A stretch of 64,000 bases of DNA. It comes from Plebeiibacterium marinum. Its GTDB lineage: Bacteria > Bacteroidota > Bacteroidia > Bacteroidales > Marinilabiliaceae. Positions 50,130 to 58,136 of the stretch are shown one piece after another (position 1 is the first letter of the stretch; each line of letters starts with the position of its first letter). Both the position numbers and the translations under genes were made by a program. The stretch is taken from the NCBI RefSeq assembly GCF_026013615.1, contig NZ_JAPDPI010000009.1, positions 62,001 to 126,000 of the forward strand, written 5' to 3'. Under the pieces are notes generated by a model. It made no database searches and was not told the DNA's origin. It was given only the letters and a program-made list of their open reading frames with translations.

Positions 50130-50936
50130 ATGAAAGGAGCGATTATTGGAGACATTATCGGATCTGCCTTCGTAAAGGACAGCAGATCAACCACAGACTT
50201 TCAACTCTTTAAACCTATCTCGTCATTCACTGAGGACACGGTTTTAACACTGGCAACAGGTGATGCCGTGGTAAACAAACAAGATTTTAGAAACTCTCTG
50301 CGAATCTGGGTAAAAAAATATCCTTATGCTGGTTTTGAAGCAAAGTATAAAGAATGGATTCTTTCAGATTCTGACAAGCCCTTTGACAGCAAATGTGACG
50401 GATCTGCCCGCAGGGTTAGTTCAATAGGCATGATTGCTAAAAACCTTGACCAAGCATTAGAGATTACTGAAAGAACTTCAAAAGTTACCCACAGCAGTAT
50501 TGAAAAGATTAATGCATCAAAAGCAGTTAGTGCTGCAATTTACCTTGCCAAAACCGGTGAAAACAAATCATTTATTAAAGACTACATTCAGAAAGAATTT
50601 GGATACAACCTTTCAAAAACGATTGAAGAATTGCAGGAAGAAGTAGTAAGTAAAGATTTGCAAACTCCTGTGCCAGCAGCGATAAGTGTTTTTCTTAAAT
50701 CAAACAATTTTGAAGATGCGATTCGCAAAGCCGTTTCTCTGGGTGGCCCCAGCAATACAATTGGCAGCATAACCGGCTCAATTGCCTATGCCTATTACAA
50801 ACACATTCCTAAAAGCATTGTTAAACGGGCTTTAAACAGACTTACACCTGAAATGGTACGATTTATTGATGAATTTGAGTCAGAATTCCTACACAAAAAA
50901 GTGGGTAACAAAGAGATTTTAATTTCGATACATTAA
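50130..50936 (+). CDS. ADP-ribosylglycohydrolase family protein with degenerate metal-binding motifs
   Basis: The 268-residue protein aligns with bacterial ADP-ribosylglycohydrolases from start to end: GAIIGDIIGSAF, SSFTEDTVLTLATGDAV, a YPYAGFEAKYKEWI region, and AVSLGG...ITGSIAYAYY. The metal-site motifs depart from the family: the usual TDDT is TEDT (34-37), the GNGSAMRV motif reads CDGSARRV (89-96), and the GGDSDT loop reads GGPSNT (205-210), losing both Asp. Typically these acids hold two Mg ions. I infer a pseudoenzyme or altered chemistry. It is convergent with lon and shares a terminator with it. Confidence 0.82.
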   Translation: MKGAIIGDIIGSAFVKDSRSTTDFQLFKPISSFTEDTVLTLATGDAVVNKQDFRNSLRIWVKKYPYAGFEAKYKEWILSDSDKPFDSKCDGSARRVSSIGMIAKNLDQALEITERTSKVTHSSIEKINASKAVSAAIYLAKTGENKSFIKDYIQKEFGYNLSKTIEELQEEVVSKDLQTPVPAAISVFLKSNNFEDAIRKAVSLGGPSNTIGSITGSIAYAYYKHIPKSIVKRALNRLTPEMVRFIDEFESEFLHKKVGNKEILISIH

Positions 50937-50946
50937 AATTAAAAAG

Positions 50947-50971
50947 AAAGGAGGGGAAATCCCCTCCTTTT
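50947..50971. terminator. Bidirectional terminator between the ADP-ribosylglycohydrolase-like gene and lon
   Basis: A perfect 10-bp stem AAAGGAGGGG/CCCCTCCTTT with loop AAAT is flanked by A- and T-rich sequence on both sides. The end of the stem reaches into the lon stop codon (50970-50972). Confidence 0.85.
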
Positions 50972-53411
50972 ATTTCTCTATTGCAATATCCAATACTTCT
51001 TTTATATTATTGACATAATAAAACTCAAGTCCTTCGATGTAAATATCCTTAATCTCGGATACATCTTTTTTATTATCAACTGAAAGGATAATTTCTTTTA
51101 TCCCTGCTCTTTTGGCCGCAAGGATTTTTTCTTTTATTCCTCCAACCGGCAGGACTTTCCCCCTAAGGGTAATTTCTCCAGTCATAGCAATACGCTTCTT
51201 AACTTTTTTTCCAGTATAGATAGAAGCCAGGGCTGTAGCCATTGTAATCCCGGCCGAAGGTCCGTCTTTAGGTATTGCCCCTTCTGGAACGTGAACATGT
51301 ATATTGTTACCCTCCAGCTGTTCTTGCGAGATATTAAGCTCTTTACTATGCGACTTTATGTATTCAAGAGCAAGTACAGCCGACTCTTTCATAACATCCC
51401 CCAGATTCCCTGTTAAAGTTAGCTTGCCATTCCCTTTTGACAAACTAGATTCAACATAAAGTATTTCACCCCCTACTGCAGTCCAAGCCAAGCCAGTAAC
51501 CACTCCAGGAACATGAGTATCCTGATATTTCTCTTTTGAAAACCGCTCTATACCAAGATTCTCTTTAATATCATCAGTCGACACCGCTTTTTTAAACTCC
51601 TTGCCAGTAGCAATTTTTAAAGCATATTTCCTGGCTAATTTTGCTAGCACTTTATTAAGCTCTCTAACTCCAGATTCTCTGGTATAGTTTTCAATTATGA
51701 AGTTCATAGCCTTCTTTGAAATGGAGAGCTTACTTTTAGGTATGCCATGGTTTTCAAGCTGCTTAGGCCAAAGGTGACGTTTTGCTATCTCGTTTTTCTC
51801 ATCCAAAACATATCCACTTACTTCAATAAGTTCCATCCTATCAAGCAATGGTTGCGAAATAGTGCCCAATGTATTAGCCGTAGCAATAAATATCACTTTT
51901 GACAGATCAAAATCAACCTCCAGAAAATTATCATGGAAATTTTCATTTTGTTCCGGATCCAGCACTTCCAATAAGGCAGCAGCAGGATCTCCATGTGCGC
52001 TTGTCCCGATTTTATCAACTTCATCCAAAATAAAAACCGGGTTTGAACTTTCCGCCTTTTTAATATTCTGGATAATCCTTCCTGGCATGGCTCCAATATA
52101 TGTTTTTCTATGCCCCCGGATTTCTGCCTCATCATGAACACCTCCTAATGACATTCTGGCATATTTCCTACCCAAGGCATCAGCAACTGATTTTCCCAAA
52201 GAGGTTTTACCAACTCCCGGAGGGCCATACAAACAAATTATTGGAGACTTTAGATCACCTTTAAGTTTTAGAACAGCCAAATGTTCAAGAATACGTTCTT
52301 TAACACCATCTAATCCAAAGTGGTCGCGATTCAGCACTGCTTCGGCAGACTCCATACCAAACTTATCTTCAGTATATTCGTTCCATGGAATATCTAAAAG
52401 CGTAGTAAGATAATTATGTTGCACAGAATATTCGCCGGTTGCAGGATTTAACCTCTCCAACTTATCCAGCTCTTTATAAAACAATTCAGATACTTCCTTT
52501 CCCCACTTCTTCTTTTCTGCTCTCTCTTTTAATTCCCTTACTTCCTGTTCTACAGGGCTAGATCCAAGCTCATCCTGAATATGCTTCATCTGCTGGTGAA
52601 GCATATATTCACGTTGTTGTTGGTCAATATCAAGTTTTACTTTGCTCTGAATATCGTTTTTTAACTCAAGCAACTGCACTTCACGGGTAAGAAACTCCAG
52701 TAGTTTCATTCCCCTGTCTTTCATCTCGTCAATCTTGAGTAGCGACTGCTTCTCTTTAACCGAAATCTCTGAATTAGAGCATATAAAATTCACAAGGAAT
52801 GATGGATTCTCTATGTTTTTTACAGCAAAAGATGCTTCAGGTGGAATATTTGAGGAGTATTTTATAATACGTAAAGACAAATCTTTAAGCGAGCTGATAA
52901 GCGCCTCATAATCTCTTGATTTATCTTCTTCAGGCTCAATATCATTAAGCGCTTTTACCTTTGCCTTAAAATAGGGTTCCGTAGCAACAAGCTCTTCTAG
53001 TTCAAACCTCTTCTTCCCTTGAATAATGGCAGAGGTAGAGCCATCTGGCATTTCCAAAAGCTTGATAACTTTTGCAACCGTTCCTATATGATATAAATCT
53101 TCAATAACAGGCTCGTCAACATCAGCTTCTTTTTGAGCCAATGCCCCAAATAACCCATTGCTTCGCTGCACATCTTTTACGAGTTTTAAAGATGTTTCCC
53201 TCCCCAAAGAAATTGGAACTATCACTCCTGGAAATAAAACGGTATTTCTTAATGGTAAAATAGGCAATTCCTGAGGCACATCAATATCAGAAAGTTCGGG
53301 TTCATCTTCGTTGGATACGATAGGAATAAACTCCGCTTCAGATTCGTACATATCACTCAGGTTTGCTTTGTTTATTGAGATTTTAAAATTATCCATATTT
53401 ACTTTCTGCAT
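50970..53411 (-). CDS. lon: ATP-dependent protease La (Lon)
   Basis: A cytosolic AAA+ protease of 813 residues removing misfolded and regulatory proteins. It has the LON N-domain from about residue 49 (LPILPLRNTVLFPGVIVPI), a coiled coil, Walker A GPPGVGKTS, Walker B VFILDEVDKIG, and the catalytic Ser719 in PKDGPSAGITMA with Lys762 in GGIKEKILAAK. The first 45 residues form an acidic lead typical of Bacteroidota Lon. Met6 (53396) is an alternative start. Upstream is an inverted repeat (53439-53454). Confidence 0.97.
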   Translation of the reverse strand: MQKVNMDNFKISINKANLSDMYESEAEFIPIVSNEDEPELSDIDVPQELPILPLRNTVLFPGVIVPISLGRETSLKLVKDVQRSNGLFGALAQKEADVDEPVIEDLYHIGTVAKVIKLLEMPDGSTSAIIQGKKRFELEELVATEPYFKAKVKALNDIEPEEDKSRDYEALISSLKDLSLRIIKYSSNIPPEASFAVKNIENPSFLVNFICSNSEISVKEKQSLLKIDEMKDRGMKLLEFLTREVQLLELKNDIQSKVKLDIDQQQREYMLHQQMKHIQDELGSSPVEQEVRELKERAEKKKWGKEVSELFYKELDKLERLNPATGEYSVQHNYLTTLLDIPWNEYTEDKFGMESAEAVLNRDHFGLDGVKERILEHLAVLKLKGDLKSPIICLYGPPGVGKTSLGKSVADALGRKYARMSLGGVHDEAEIRGHRKTYIGAMPGRIIQNIKKAESSNPVFILDEVDKIGTSAHGDPAAALLEVLDPEQNENFHDNFLEVDFDLSKVIFIATANTLGTISQPLLDRMELIEVSGYVLDEKNEIAKRHLWPKQLENHGIPKSKLSISKKAMNFIIENYTRESGVRELNKVLAKLARKYALKIATGKEFKKAVSTDDIKENLGIERFSKEKYQDTHVPGVVTGLAWTAVGGEILYVESSLSKGNGKLTLTGNLGDVMKESAVLALEYIKSHSKELNISQEQLEGNNIHVHVPEGAIPKDGPSAGITMATALASIYTGKKVKKRIAMTGEITLRGKVLPVGGIKEKILAAKRAGIKEIILSVDNKKDVSEIKDIYIEGLEFYYVNNIKEVLDIAIEK

Positions 53412-53438
53412 AGAAAAATTGTCAATTTGTCACTTATG

Positions 53439-53454
53439 CGCTAAAACAATAGCG
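53439..53454. promoter_or_regulatory. Candidate operator upstream of lon (CGCTA-N6-TAGCG)
   Basis: A 5-bp perfect inverted repeat about 28 bp before the lon ATG. It is not the CIRCE element, whose arms are 9 bp. I could not place an exact TAnnTTTG element for lon nearby. Confidence 0.3.
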
Positions 53455-53528
53455 AACAATGTACTTGTCAATAGATGTGCCAAAGTTCAATTATTACATT
53501 GCAATTGATCCTGACCTCTTTTATGGGT

Positions 53529-53559
53529 AAAAAAAAAGCTCCGGTTATACCGAAGCTTT
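53529..53559 (-). terminator. Terminator of rpmE2
   Basis: An 11-bp stem (53535-53545 with 53549-53559, one G-U on the minus strand), 3-nt loop and a long U-run on the minus strand (A-run 53529-53537). Confidence 0.9.
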
Positions 53560-53581
53560 ATTAAGACTTAAGCGTCTAAGC

Positions 53582-53845
53582 TTATTTTTTTCTGTTATCC
53601 ATGTGCTTTTGGTACCTACTTCTAAACTTATCAACACGTCCTGCTGTATCAACAAGTTTCATCTTACCAGTATAAAAAGGGTGAGATGTGTTTGAGATCT
53701 CAAGCTTCACCAATGGATACTCTACTCCTTCAATCTCGATAGTATCTTTTGTGTTAACAGTAGAACGAGTAACAAATGTTTCCTCGTTTGACATATCTTT
53801 GAAAGCTACCAAGCGATAATTATCTGGATGAATTTCCTTTTTCAT
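53582..53845 (-). CDS. rpmE2: 50S ribosomal protein L31, type B
   Basis: The 87-residue protein starts [20 protein letters not shown] and has [29 protein letters not shown], the type B signature. It lacks the zinc-binding CxxC of type A L31, so it needs no zinc. It is the only L31 in the window and may be the constitutive form here. Monocistronic, with an unusually clear promoter. Confidence 0.97.
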   Translation of the reverse strand: MKKEIHPDNYRLVAFKDMSNEETFVTRSTVNTKDTIEIEGVEYPLVKLEISNTSHPFYTGKMKLVDTAGRVDKFRSRYQKHMDNRKK

Positions 53846-53884
53846 TTTCTTACCTCTTTAATATTCAAATTTCTTAACGGACTG

Positions 53885-53915
53885 CAAAGGTAAATATTAA
53901 TATTAAAAGTGCAAA
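53885..53915 (-). promoter_or_regulatory. Promoter of rpmE2
   Basis: On the minus strand, -33 TTTG (53912-53915) and -7 TACCTTTG (53885-53892) are separated by exactly 19 bp, the full Bacteroidota consensus. The leader is about 35 nt. Confidence 0.75.
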
Positions 53916-53962
53916 ACAATTTTTATTTATTTGCTTAATATTTAATTCCTTCGGTAATAAAT

Positions 53963-55180
53963 TTAAAGTTCATTGGCTTCTTTCTCTTTAATAGCCTTTT
54001 CTTTAGTATCGGTTGGGATGCTGGCAGCCCGTGCATTTTTTCTTTTTGAAGGATCAAATACATACCTATATGTAATATGCTTTTTCGAAAATTCAGCCCC
54101 CATTGAATCTTGAAGTGATCGCATTTTGGGATTAAAATCTCCCACCCAACTTAACTCCATTTCATCAAACCAGGTACGTTTATATACCTGCTCCCTAAGA
54201 TTATAAAAAAGACCCGATTCAATTCCCGATCTTTGAAACTTTGGTTTCACCCCTAAAATAACCACTCTCAAACGGGTCATGGCCTTTCTTTGCTTCAACC
54301 ACAAGAATCTTAATTTATTGACAAGATTCATTTTCCCATTAAAATATTTTAGAATCTGATTAACATCAGGATAAAGGAAAATGAAGCCTATAGGTTCATT
54401 ATTGTAATAAGCAAACCAGCATAATTCTTCAATAACAATAGGTTTAGCCTGAGTAAATGCGGGCCTGATTTTATCAGGGGTCATTTTCGTAAAGTTTTCA
54501 TGAAACTTCCATGCATCATTATAAACTTCACAAAAGTCGCTAATAAATTTATCGGACTGTTTCCAGGTAAAATGCCTAAAATTATAATCCTCTTTTTTTC
54601 CTACCCATTCAGCAATTTTCCAAAATCTCTCAGGAAACGGCTTTTTCAGGTCAAGACGATTTGTCACTTGTTCAAAATACGTTTGAAAACCAAATTCTTC
54701 AAAAAGCTGTTTATAATAAGGGGGATTATATTGCATTCCATACGCCGGAGGAGTAAAACCTTCAACCAACAATCCCCAAAAATTATCATTCTCTCCAAAG
54801 TTAATAGGTCCATCAACAGCCTCCATCCCTTTATCCTTAAGCCACTTTATTGCAGTATCAATAAGCAGATGAGCTCCCTTTTTATCATTAATACATTCAA
54901 AAAATCCAATACCGCCGGTAGGCTGATCAAAACCATATGCTTTTTTCTCATTAATAAATACAGCTATCCGACCAATAACATCACCTGTATTATCCATTAA
55001 TATATAGCGGGTAGCAGTACCGTGAGAAAAGAATGGATTCTCCTTTGGTGAAAAAATATTCTCAATGTCCTTATTTAGAGGACGAACATATGAACTGTCC
55101 TTTTTATAGATTAAGTTCACGACATTTAAAAAATGTTTTTTATGGATATTGTTTTGAACCTCTATAACCTGCATATACAA
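53963..55180 (-). CDS. GNAT-like N-acetyltransferase family protein
   Basis: A 405-residue protein of a family annotated as GNAT-like. An N-terminal region (about 1-160) has GRIAVFINEKKAYGFDQPTG, GIGFFECINDKKGAHLLIDTA and VDGPINFGENDNFWGLLVEGF. A second acetyltransferase-like half (about 235-370) has VILGVKPKFQRSGIESGLFY, which resembles the acetyl-CoA binding Q/RxxGxG/A loop. The tail is highly charged. The acceptor is unknown; two GNAT halves suggest peptide or amino-acid acylation but this is inference. Promoter at 55208-55215. Confidence 0.7.
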   Translation of the reverse strand: MYMQVIEVQNNIHKKHFLNVVNLIYKKDSSYVRPLNKDIENIFSPKENPFFSHGTATRYILMDNTGDVIGRIAVFINEKKAYGFDQPTGGIGFFECINDKKGAHLLIDTAIKWLKDKGMEAVDGPINFGENDNFWGLLVEGFTPPAYGMQYNPPYYKQLFEEFGFQTYFEQVTNRLDLKKPFPERFWKIAEWVGKKEDYNFRHFTWKQSDKFISDFCEVYNDAWKFHENFTKMTPDKIRPAFTQAKPIVIEELCWFAYYNNEPIGFIFLYPDVNQILKYFNGKMNLVNKLRFLWLKQRKAMTRLRVVILGVKPKFQRSGIESGLFYNLREQVYKRTWFDEMELSWVGDFNPKMRSLQDSMGAEFSKKHITYRYVFDPSKRKNARAASIPTDTKEKAIKEKEANEL

Positions 55181-55207
55181 TAATAATTAATGTTTTATCC
55201 TTGTTTA

Positions 55208-55215
55208 CAAAGATA
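55208..55215 (-). promoter_or_regulatory. -7 element (TATCTTTG) of the GNAT-like gene
   Basis: Exact TAnnTTTG match on the minus strand 27 nt before the ATG at 55180. Confidence 0.5.
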
Positions 55216-55235
55216 GAGCGAAAAATGGTAAATCA

Positions 55236-55922
55236 TTAAGAATCTTTTAGAAAAGCTATCTCAGTTAAAACATCCTCACGCAGCCAGGATACCGAATCGT
55301 TCCCCTTAAATTTATCCATCAACCCCTCTACATTACCCATTTGCATTCTTGATACTCTGCAAAGCTGACGTAAAAACCGACCTTTTACCCTCAAATCAAA
55401 TTTATTGTTATCATTTATAGTTTTTTCCAGCAAAACAAGGAGTTCACCATACTGCTCTTCCTCCATTTTAAACCCTTTTTGCAAATATGCAGATAAGGCT
55501 ACCCATATAACAGCTTGTTTATTTCTACTGTTACTATTAATATTATTGATGGCAAAAGTGTACAAATCAGGATGTTTCCAGACAAGATTTGCTCCCAGCT
55601 GCTCAGCTATTTCGGGAGTAGGAATTGAGTTCATCCAATCTTCCATGGTGACAAGAAAATCTTCTTTAAACTCTGCAATTAGCGTGGCCAACACCATTGT
55701 TTCCCGAATTTCCCTGGACCAAAGTCGCTCTGCCAATCTATTATTTGGGGCATATTTCTTAGCCATCTGCCTCAACCATAAAATACTTGCGCCATAATTA
55801 AGTTTATAACTTAAACCTTTCCCCTCCATCTGCTCAGAAACATCTCCGTCCATGATTTTGTTCAGGCTCCTAATTATCCTATCCACTTGTTCACTAATAT
55901 CATCCTGCAGAAAAAATTTCAT
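55236..55922 (-). CDS. DNA alkylation repair-like (AlkD-type HEAT-repeat) protein
   Basis: A 228-residue all-helical protein. Segments such as LWLRQMAKKYAPNNRLAERLW, ETMVLATLIAEF, MEDWMNSIPTPEIAEQLGANLV and NKQAVIWVALSAYL fit the AlkC/AlkD HEAT-like repeat family, in which enzymes excise alkylated purines. I cannot confirm the DNA-contacting Trp/Asp residues, so enzymatic activity is uncertain. It is separate from the GNAT-like gene downstream (55-bp gap with its own -7 element). Confidence 0.6.
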   Translation of the reverse strand: MKFFLQDDISEQVDRIIRSLNKIMDGDVSEQMEGKGLSYKLNYGASILWLRQMAKKYAPNNRLAERLWSREIRETMVLATLIAEFKEDFLVTMEDWMNSIPTPEIAEQLGANLVWKHPDLYTFAINNINSNSRNKQAVIWVALSAYLQKGFKMEEEQYGELLVLLEKTINDNNKFDLRVKGRFLRQLCRVSRMQMGNVEGLMDKFKGNDSVSWLREDVLTEIAFLKDS

Positions 55923-56003
55923 ATTATTAATTCTTATATTATTTTAATTATCAAGCTCATACTATCTACACCCTATTATTTTATTACTTTTTTTACCAAA
56001 AGT

Positions 56004-56036
56004 ATTGCAAATGTAGTTTTTTTAATGTTATCTTTG
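56004..56036 (+). promoter_or_regulatory. Promoter of tRNA-His
   Basis: TATCTTTG (56029-56036) matches exactly. ATTG (56004-56007) gives a 21-bp spacer. It starts 20 nt before the mature tRNA. Confidence 0.6.
56008..56015 (-). promoter_or_regulatory. -7 element (TACATTTG) of the AlkD-like gene
   Basis: Exact TAnnTTTG match on the minus strand; a second match (TACTTTTG, 55997-56004) lies just downstream. Both are divergent from the tRNA-His promoter, which overlaps them. Confidence 0.4.
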
Positions 56037-56055
56037 CATCGCTTTTAGCAGAAAT

Positions 56056-56130
56056 GGTGGTTGTAGCTCAGTTGGTTAGAGCGCCGGATTGTGGTTCCGG
56101 AGGTCGCCGGTTCGAGACCGGTCTTCCACC
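56056..56130 (+). tRNA. tRNA-His (anticodon GTG)
   Basis: Cloverleaf by hand: D-arm GCTC/GAGC with loop AGTTGGTTA, anticodon stem CCGGA/TCCGG with loop TTGTGGT (anticodon 56091-56093), variable AGGTC, T-arm GCCGG/CCGGT with TTCGAGA. G-1 (56056) pairs with C73 (56130), the tRNA-His identity pair. CCA is not encoded. Two adjacent T-T mismatches appear at acceptor positions 5-68 and 6-67. Confidence 0.95.
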
Positions 56131-56136
56131 CATATA

Positions 56137-56173
56137 AACGCAAATTTCTTTGATTAAGGAATTTGCGTTTTTT
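56137..56173 (+). terminator. Terminator of tRNA-His
   Basis: Arms AACGCAAATTTC and GGAATTTGCGTT (one G-U pair) with a 9-nt loop, followed by a five-T run. Confidence 0.85.
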
Positions 56174-56278
56174 ATTTCTTATAATTTCTCCTACTCTTAG
56201 AATTATCTTTTCTCTTTACAATCCCTTTAATTATTGGCATTTGAATTACATGTATTCCTAAAAGAATAATAAAAATTA

Positions 56279-56286
56279 TATATTTG
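56279..56286 (+). promoter_or_regulatory. -7 element (TATATTTG) of the AgcS symporter gene
   Basis: Exact TAnnTTTG match 36 nt before the ATG at 56323. Confidence 0.5.
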
Positions 56287-56322
56287 CTTTTCTTGAACTA
56301 TATAATGAAAAACTAGGGCTAT

Positions 56323-58044
56323 ATGCAACAGATAAATGAAATTTTAAAGGTGATCGACTCATATATTGGGAGTAGCGAATGGTTTGTTTATCTTTTATTA
56401 GGCGTAGGTCTGTTTTTTACTTTATACCTTGGTTTTCCTCAGTTACGCTATTTAAGATATGCCATCCAGATTGTTAAAGGAAAATTTGACAGAGAAGGTG
56501 ACATAGGAGACACTTCCCATTTTCAGGCATTGGCAACAGCACTATCGGGTACGGTAGGAACTGGCAATATTGCAGGAGTAGCATATGCAGTATATCTGGG
56601 AGGTCCGGCTGCCTTGTTTTGGATGTTGGTTACTGCCTTAATTGGTATGACCACAAAATTTGTTGAGGTAACACTTTCTCATAAATACAGGGAAATAGCC
56701 AGTGATGGAATGGTTTCCGGAGGTCCAATGTATTTTATGAAAAAGCGTTTGGACATTAAAATGCCTTCTGGCAAGGTGCTAAAAACTGGTAAAATAATGG
56801 CCATTATATTTGCCGCAGCAACTGTTTTCTCATCATTTGGAACAGGAAGCCTGCCTCAAATAAATAGCATCTCCAATTCAATAAGCGCTACATTTGGAAT
56901 ACCACATATTATTACAGGTTTGGTATTGGCTATACTCCTGGCATTTGTAATTATTGGAGGGATAAAAAGAATTGCCAGCATTACATCAAAGCTAGTTCCA
57001 ACCATGGCCATTATCTATTTCATTGGTGCTATTGCTGTAATAATGTATAATTACGAAAACATTCTCCCTTCGCTTAAATCTGTTTTTGCCGATGTTTTTA
57101 CCGGATCTGCTGCCACTGGAGGCTTTTTAGGTGCTACTATAATATTTGCATTTAAAAGAGGAGTGAATAGGGGACTATTCTCAAATGAAGCAGGACAAGG
57201 GTCGGCACCAATTGCACACTCCGCAGCCAGGGCTCACGAACCTGTTTCGGAAGGACTAGTAGCCTTGTTGGAACCTTTTATAGATACGATTATAATTTGT
57301 ACTTTAACAGGATTGGTGTTATTATCGAGTGGGGTATGGACTGAAAAACACATGAATAACTTCCAATACGCAGAACTTTCAGTAATTGAGGGTTTGTATT
57401 CAGATACTGATCCGGCTGAAAGGGAAATGCTGGGAAATCACGTTAATGGGATTCAAAACCTTCCTTTATACACTGGAGTTCTTAATGTGGTAGATGGACA
57501 AGTAACAGATAAGGTATCATTTATTCATTCAAGATCTTTAGCCGAGAAGGTAAAACTATACAAAAAGCAGCAATTATATAGTGGGTCTATCAAAGTCAAC
57601 AATGGAATAGTAGACTCGGAATCCGGAGTTATATTTAAAGGAAAGTCTCTCCTGCATAGTGCCCCTTTAACAACAATCGCCTTTACAAGAAGCTGGTTTG
57701 GTAATTTTGGCAAATATATTGTATCCATTGGCCTATTGTTGTTTGCTTTTTCTACCGCTATTTCATGGTCGTATTATGGCAGTAGGGCAATCGTGTATCT
57801 ATTTGGTGTAAATGCAGTTAAATATTACCGAATTGTATATGTTCTGGGTTTTTTCATCGCTTCATTTACTGATACCGAAATTATCTGGACCCTTTCTGGA
57901 ATTACCATTGCTTTGATGACAATTCCAAACCTGATAGGAATATTTGCCCTACATAAAGAGATGAGACTGGAGGTAAAGAAATTCTGGGGCGAATATGCCA
58001 AACGATTCCCCAACGACAGATTACCATTCTTTGAAAGAAAGTAA
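56323..58044 (+). CDS. Alanine/glycine:cation symporter (AgcS family) with an extra loop domain
   Basis: A sodium- or proton-coupled amino-acid transporter in the inner membrane. The family motif [20 protein letters not shown] (77-96) and [19 protein letters not shown] (284-302) are intact. Membrane segments start near residue 20. Between the helix ending near 338 and the one starting near 462, about 105 residues (341-447) form a hydrophilic, beta-rich insert ([36 protein letters not shown]) that ordinary 450-480-residue members lack. Substrate is inferred from the family only. Confidence 0.93.
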   Translation: MQQINEILKVIDSYIGSSEWFVYLLLGVGLFFTLYLGFPQLRYLRYAIQIVKGKFDREGDIGDTSHFQALATALSGTVGTGNIAGVAYAVYLGGPAALFWMLVTALIGMTTKFVEVTLSHKYREIASDGMVSGGPMYFMKKRLDIKMPSGKVLKTGKIMAIIFAAATVFSSFGTGSLPQINSISNSISATFGIPHIITGLVLAILLAFVIIGGIKRIASITSKLVPTMAIIYFIGAIAVIMYNYENILPSLKSVFADVFTGSAATGGFLGATIIFAFKRGVNRGLFSNEAGQGSAPIAHSAARAHEPVSEGLVALLEPFIDTIIICTLTGLVLLSSGVWTEKHMNNFQYAELSVIEGLYSDTDPAEREMLGNHVNGIQNLPLYTGVLNVVDGQVTDKVSFIHSRSLAEKVKLYKKQQLYSGSIKVNNGIVDSESGVIFKGKSLLHSAPLTTIAFTRSWFGNFGKYIVSIGLLLFAFSTAISWSYYGSRAIVYLFGVNAVKYYRIVYVLGFFIASFTDTEIIWTLSGITIALMTIPNLIGIFALHKEMRLEVKKFWGEYAKRFPNDRLPFFERK

Positions 58045-58136
58045 TATCAATCACCTATCGATTAAATGCTGATTTATAAAAAAAGTCTATCTTTATATCT
58101 CATGTCTGGTCTTATTGTTTTAAATAAGTAATATTT

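Noticed and set aside
53412-53581. CIRCE heat-shock operator before lon
   Set aside because: CIRCE arms are 9 bp (TTAGCACTC). Only a 5-bp inverted repeat is present.
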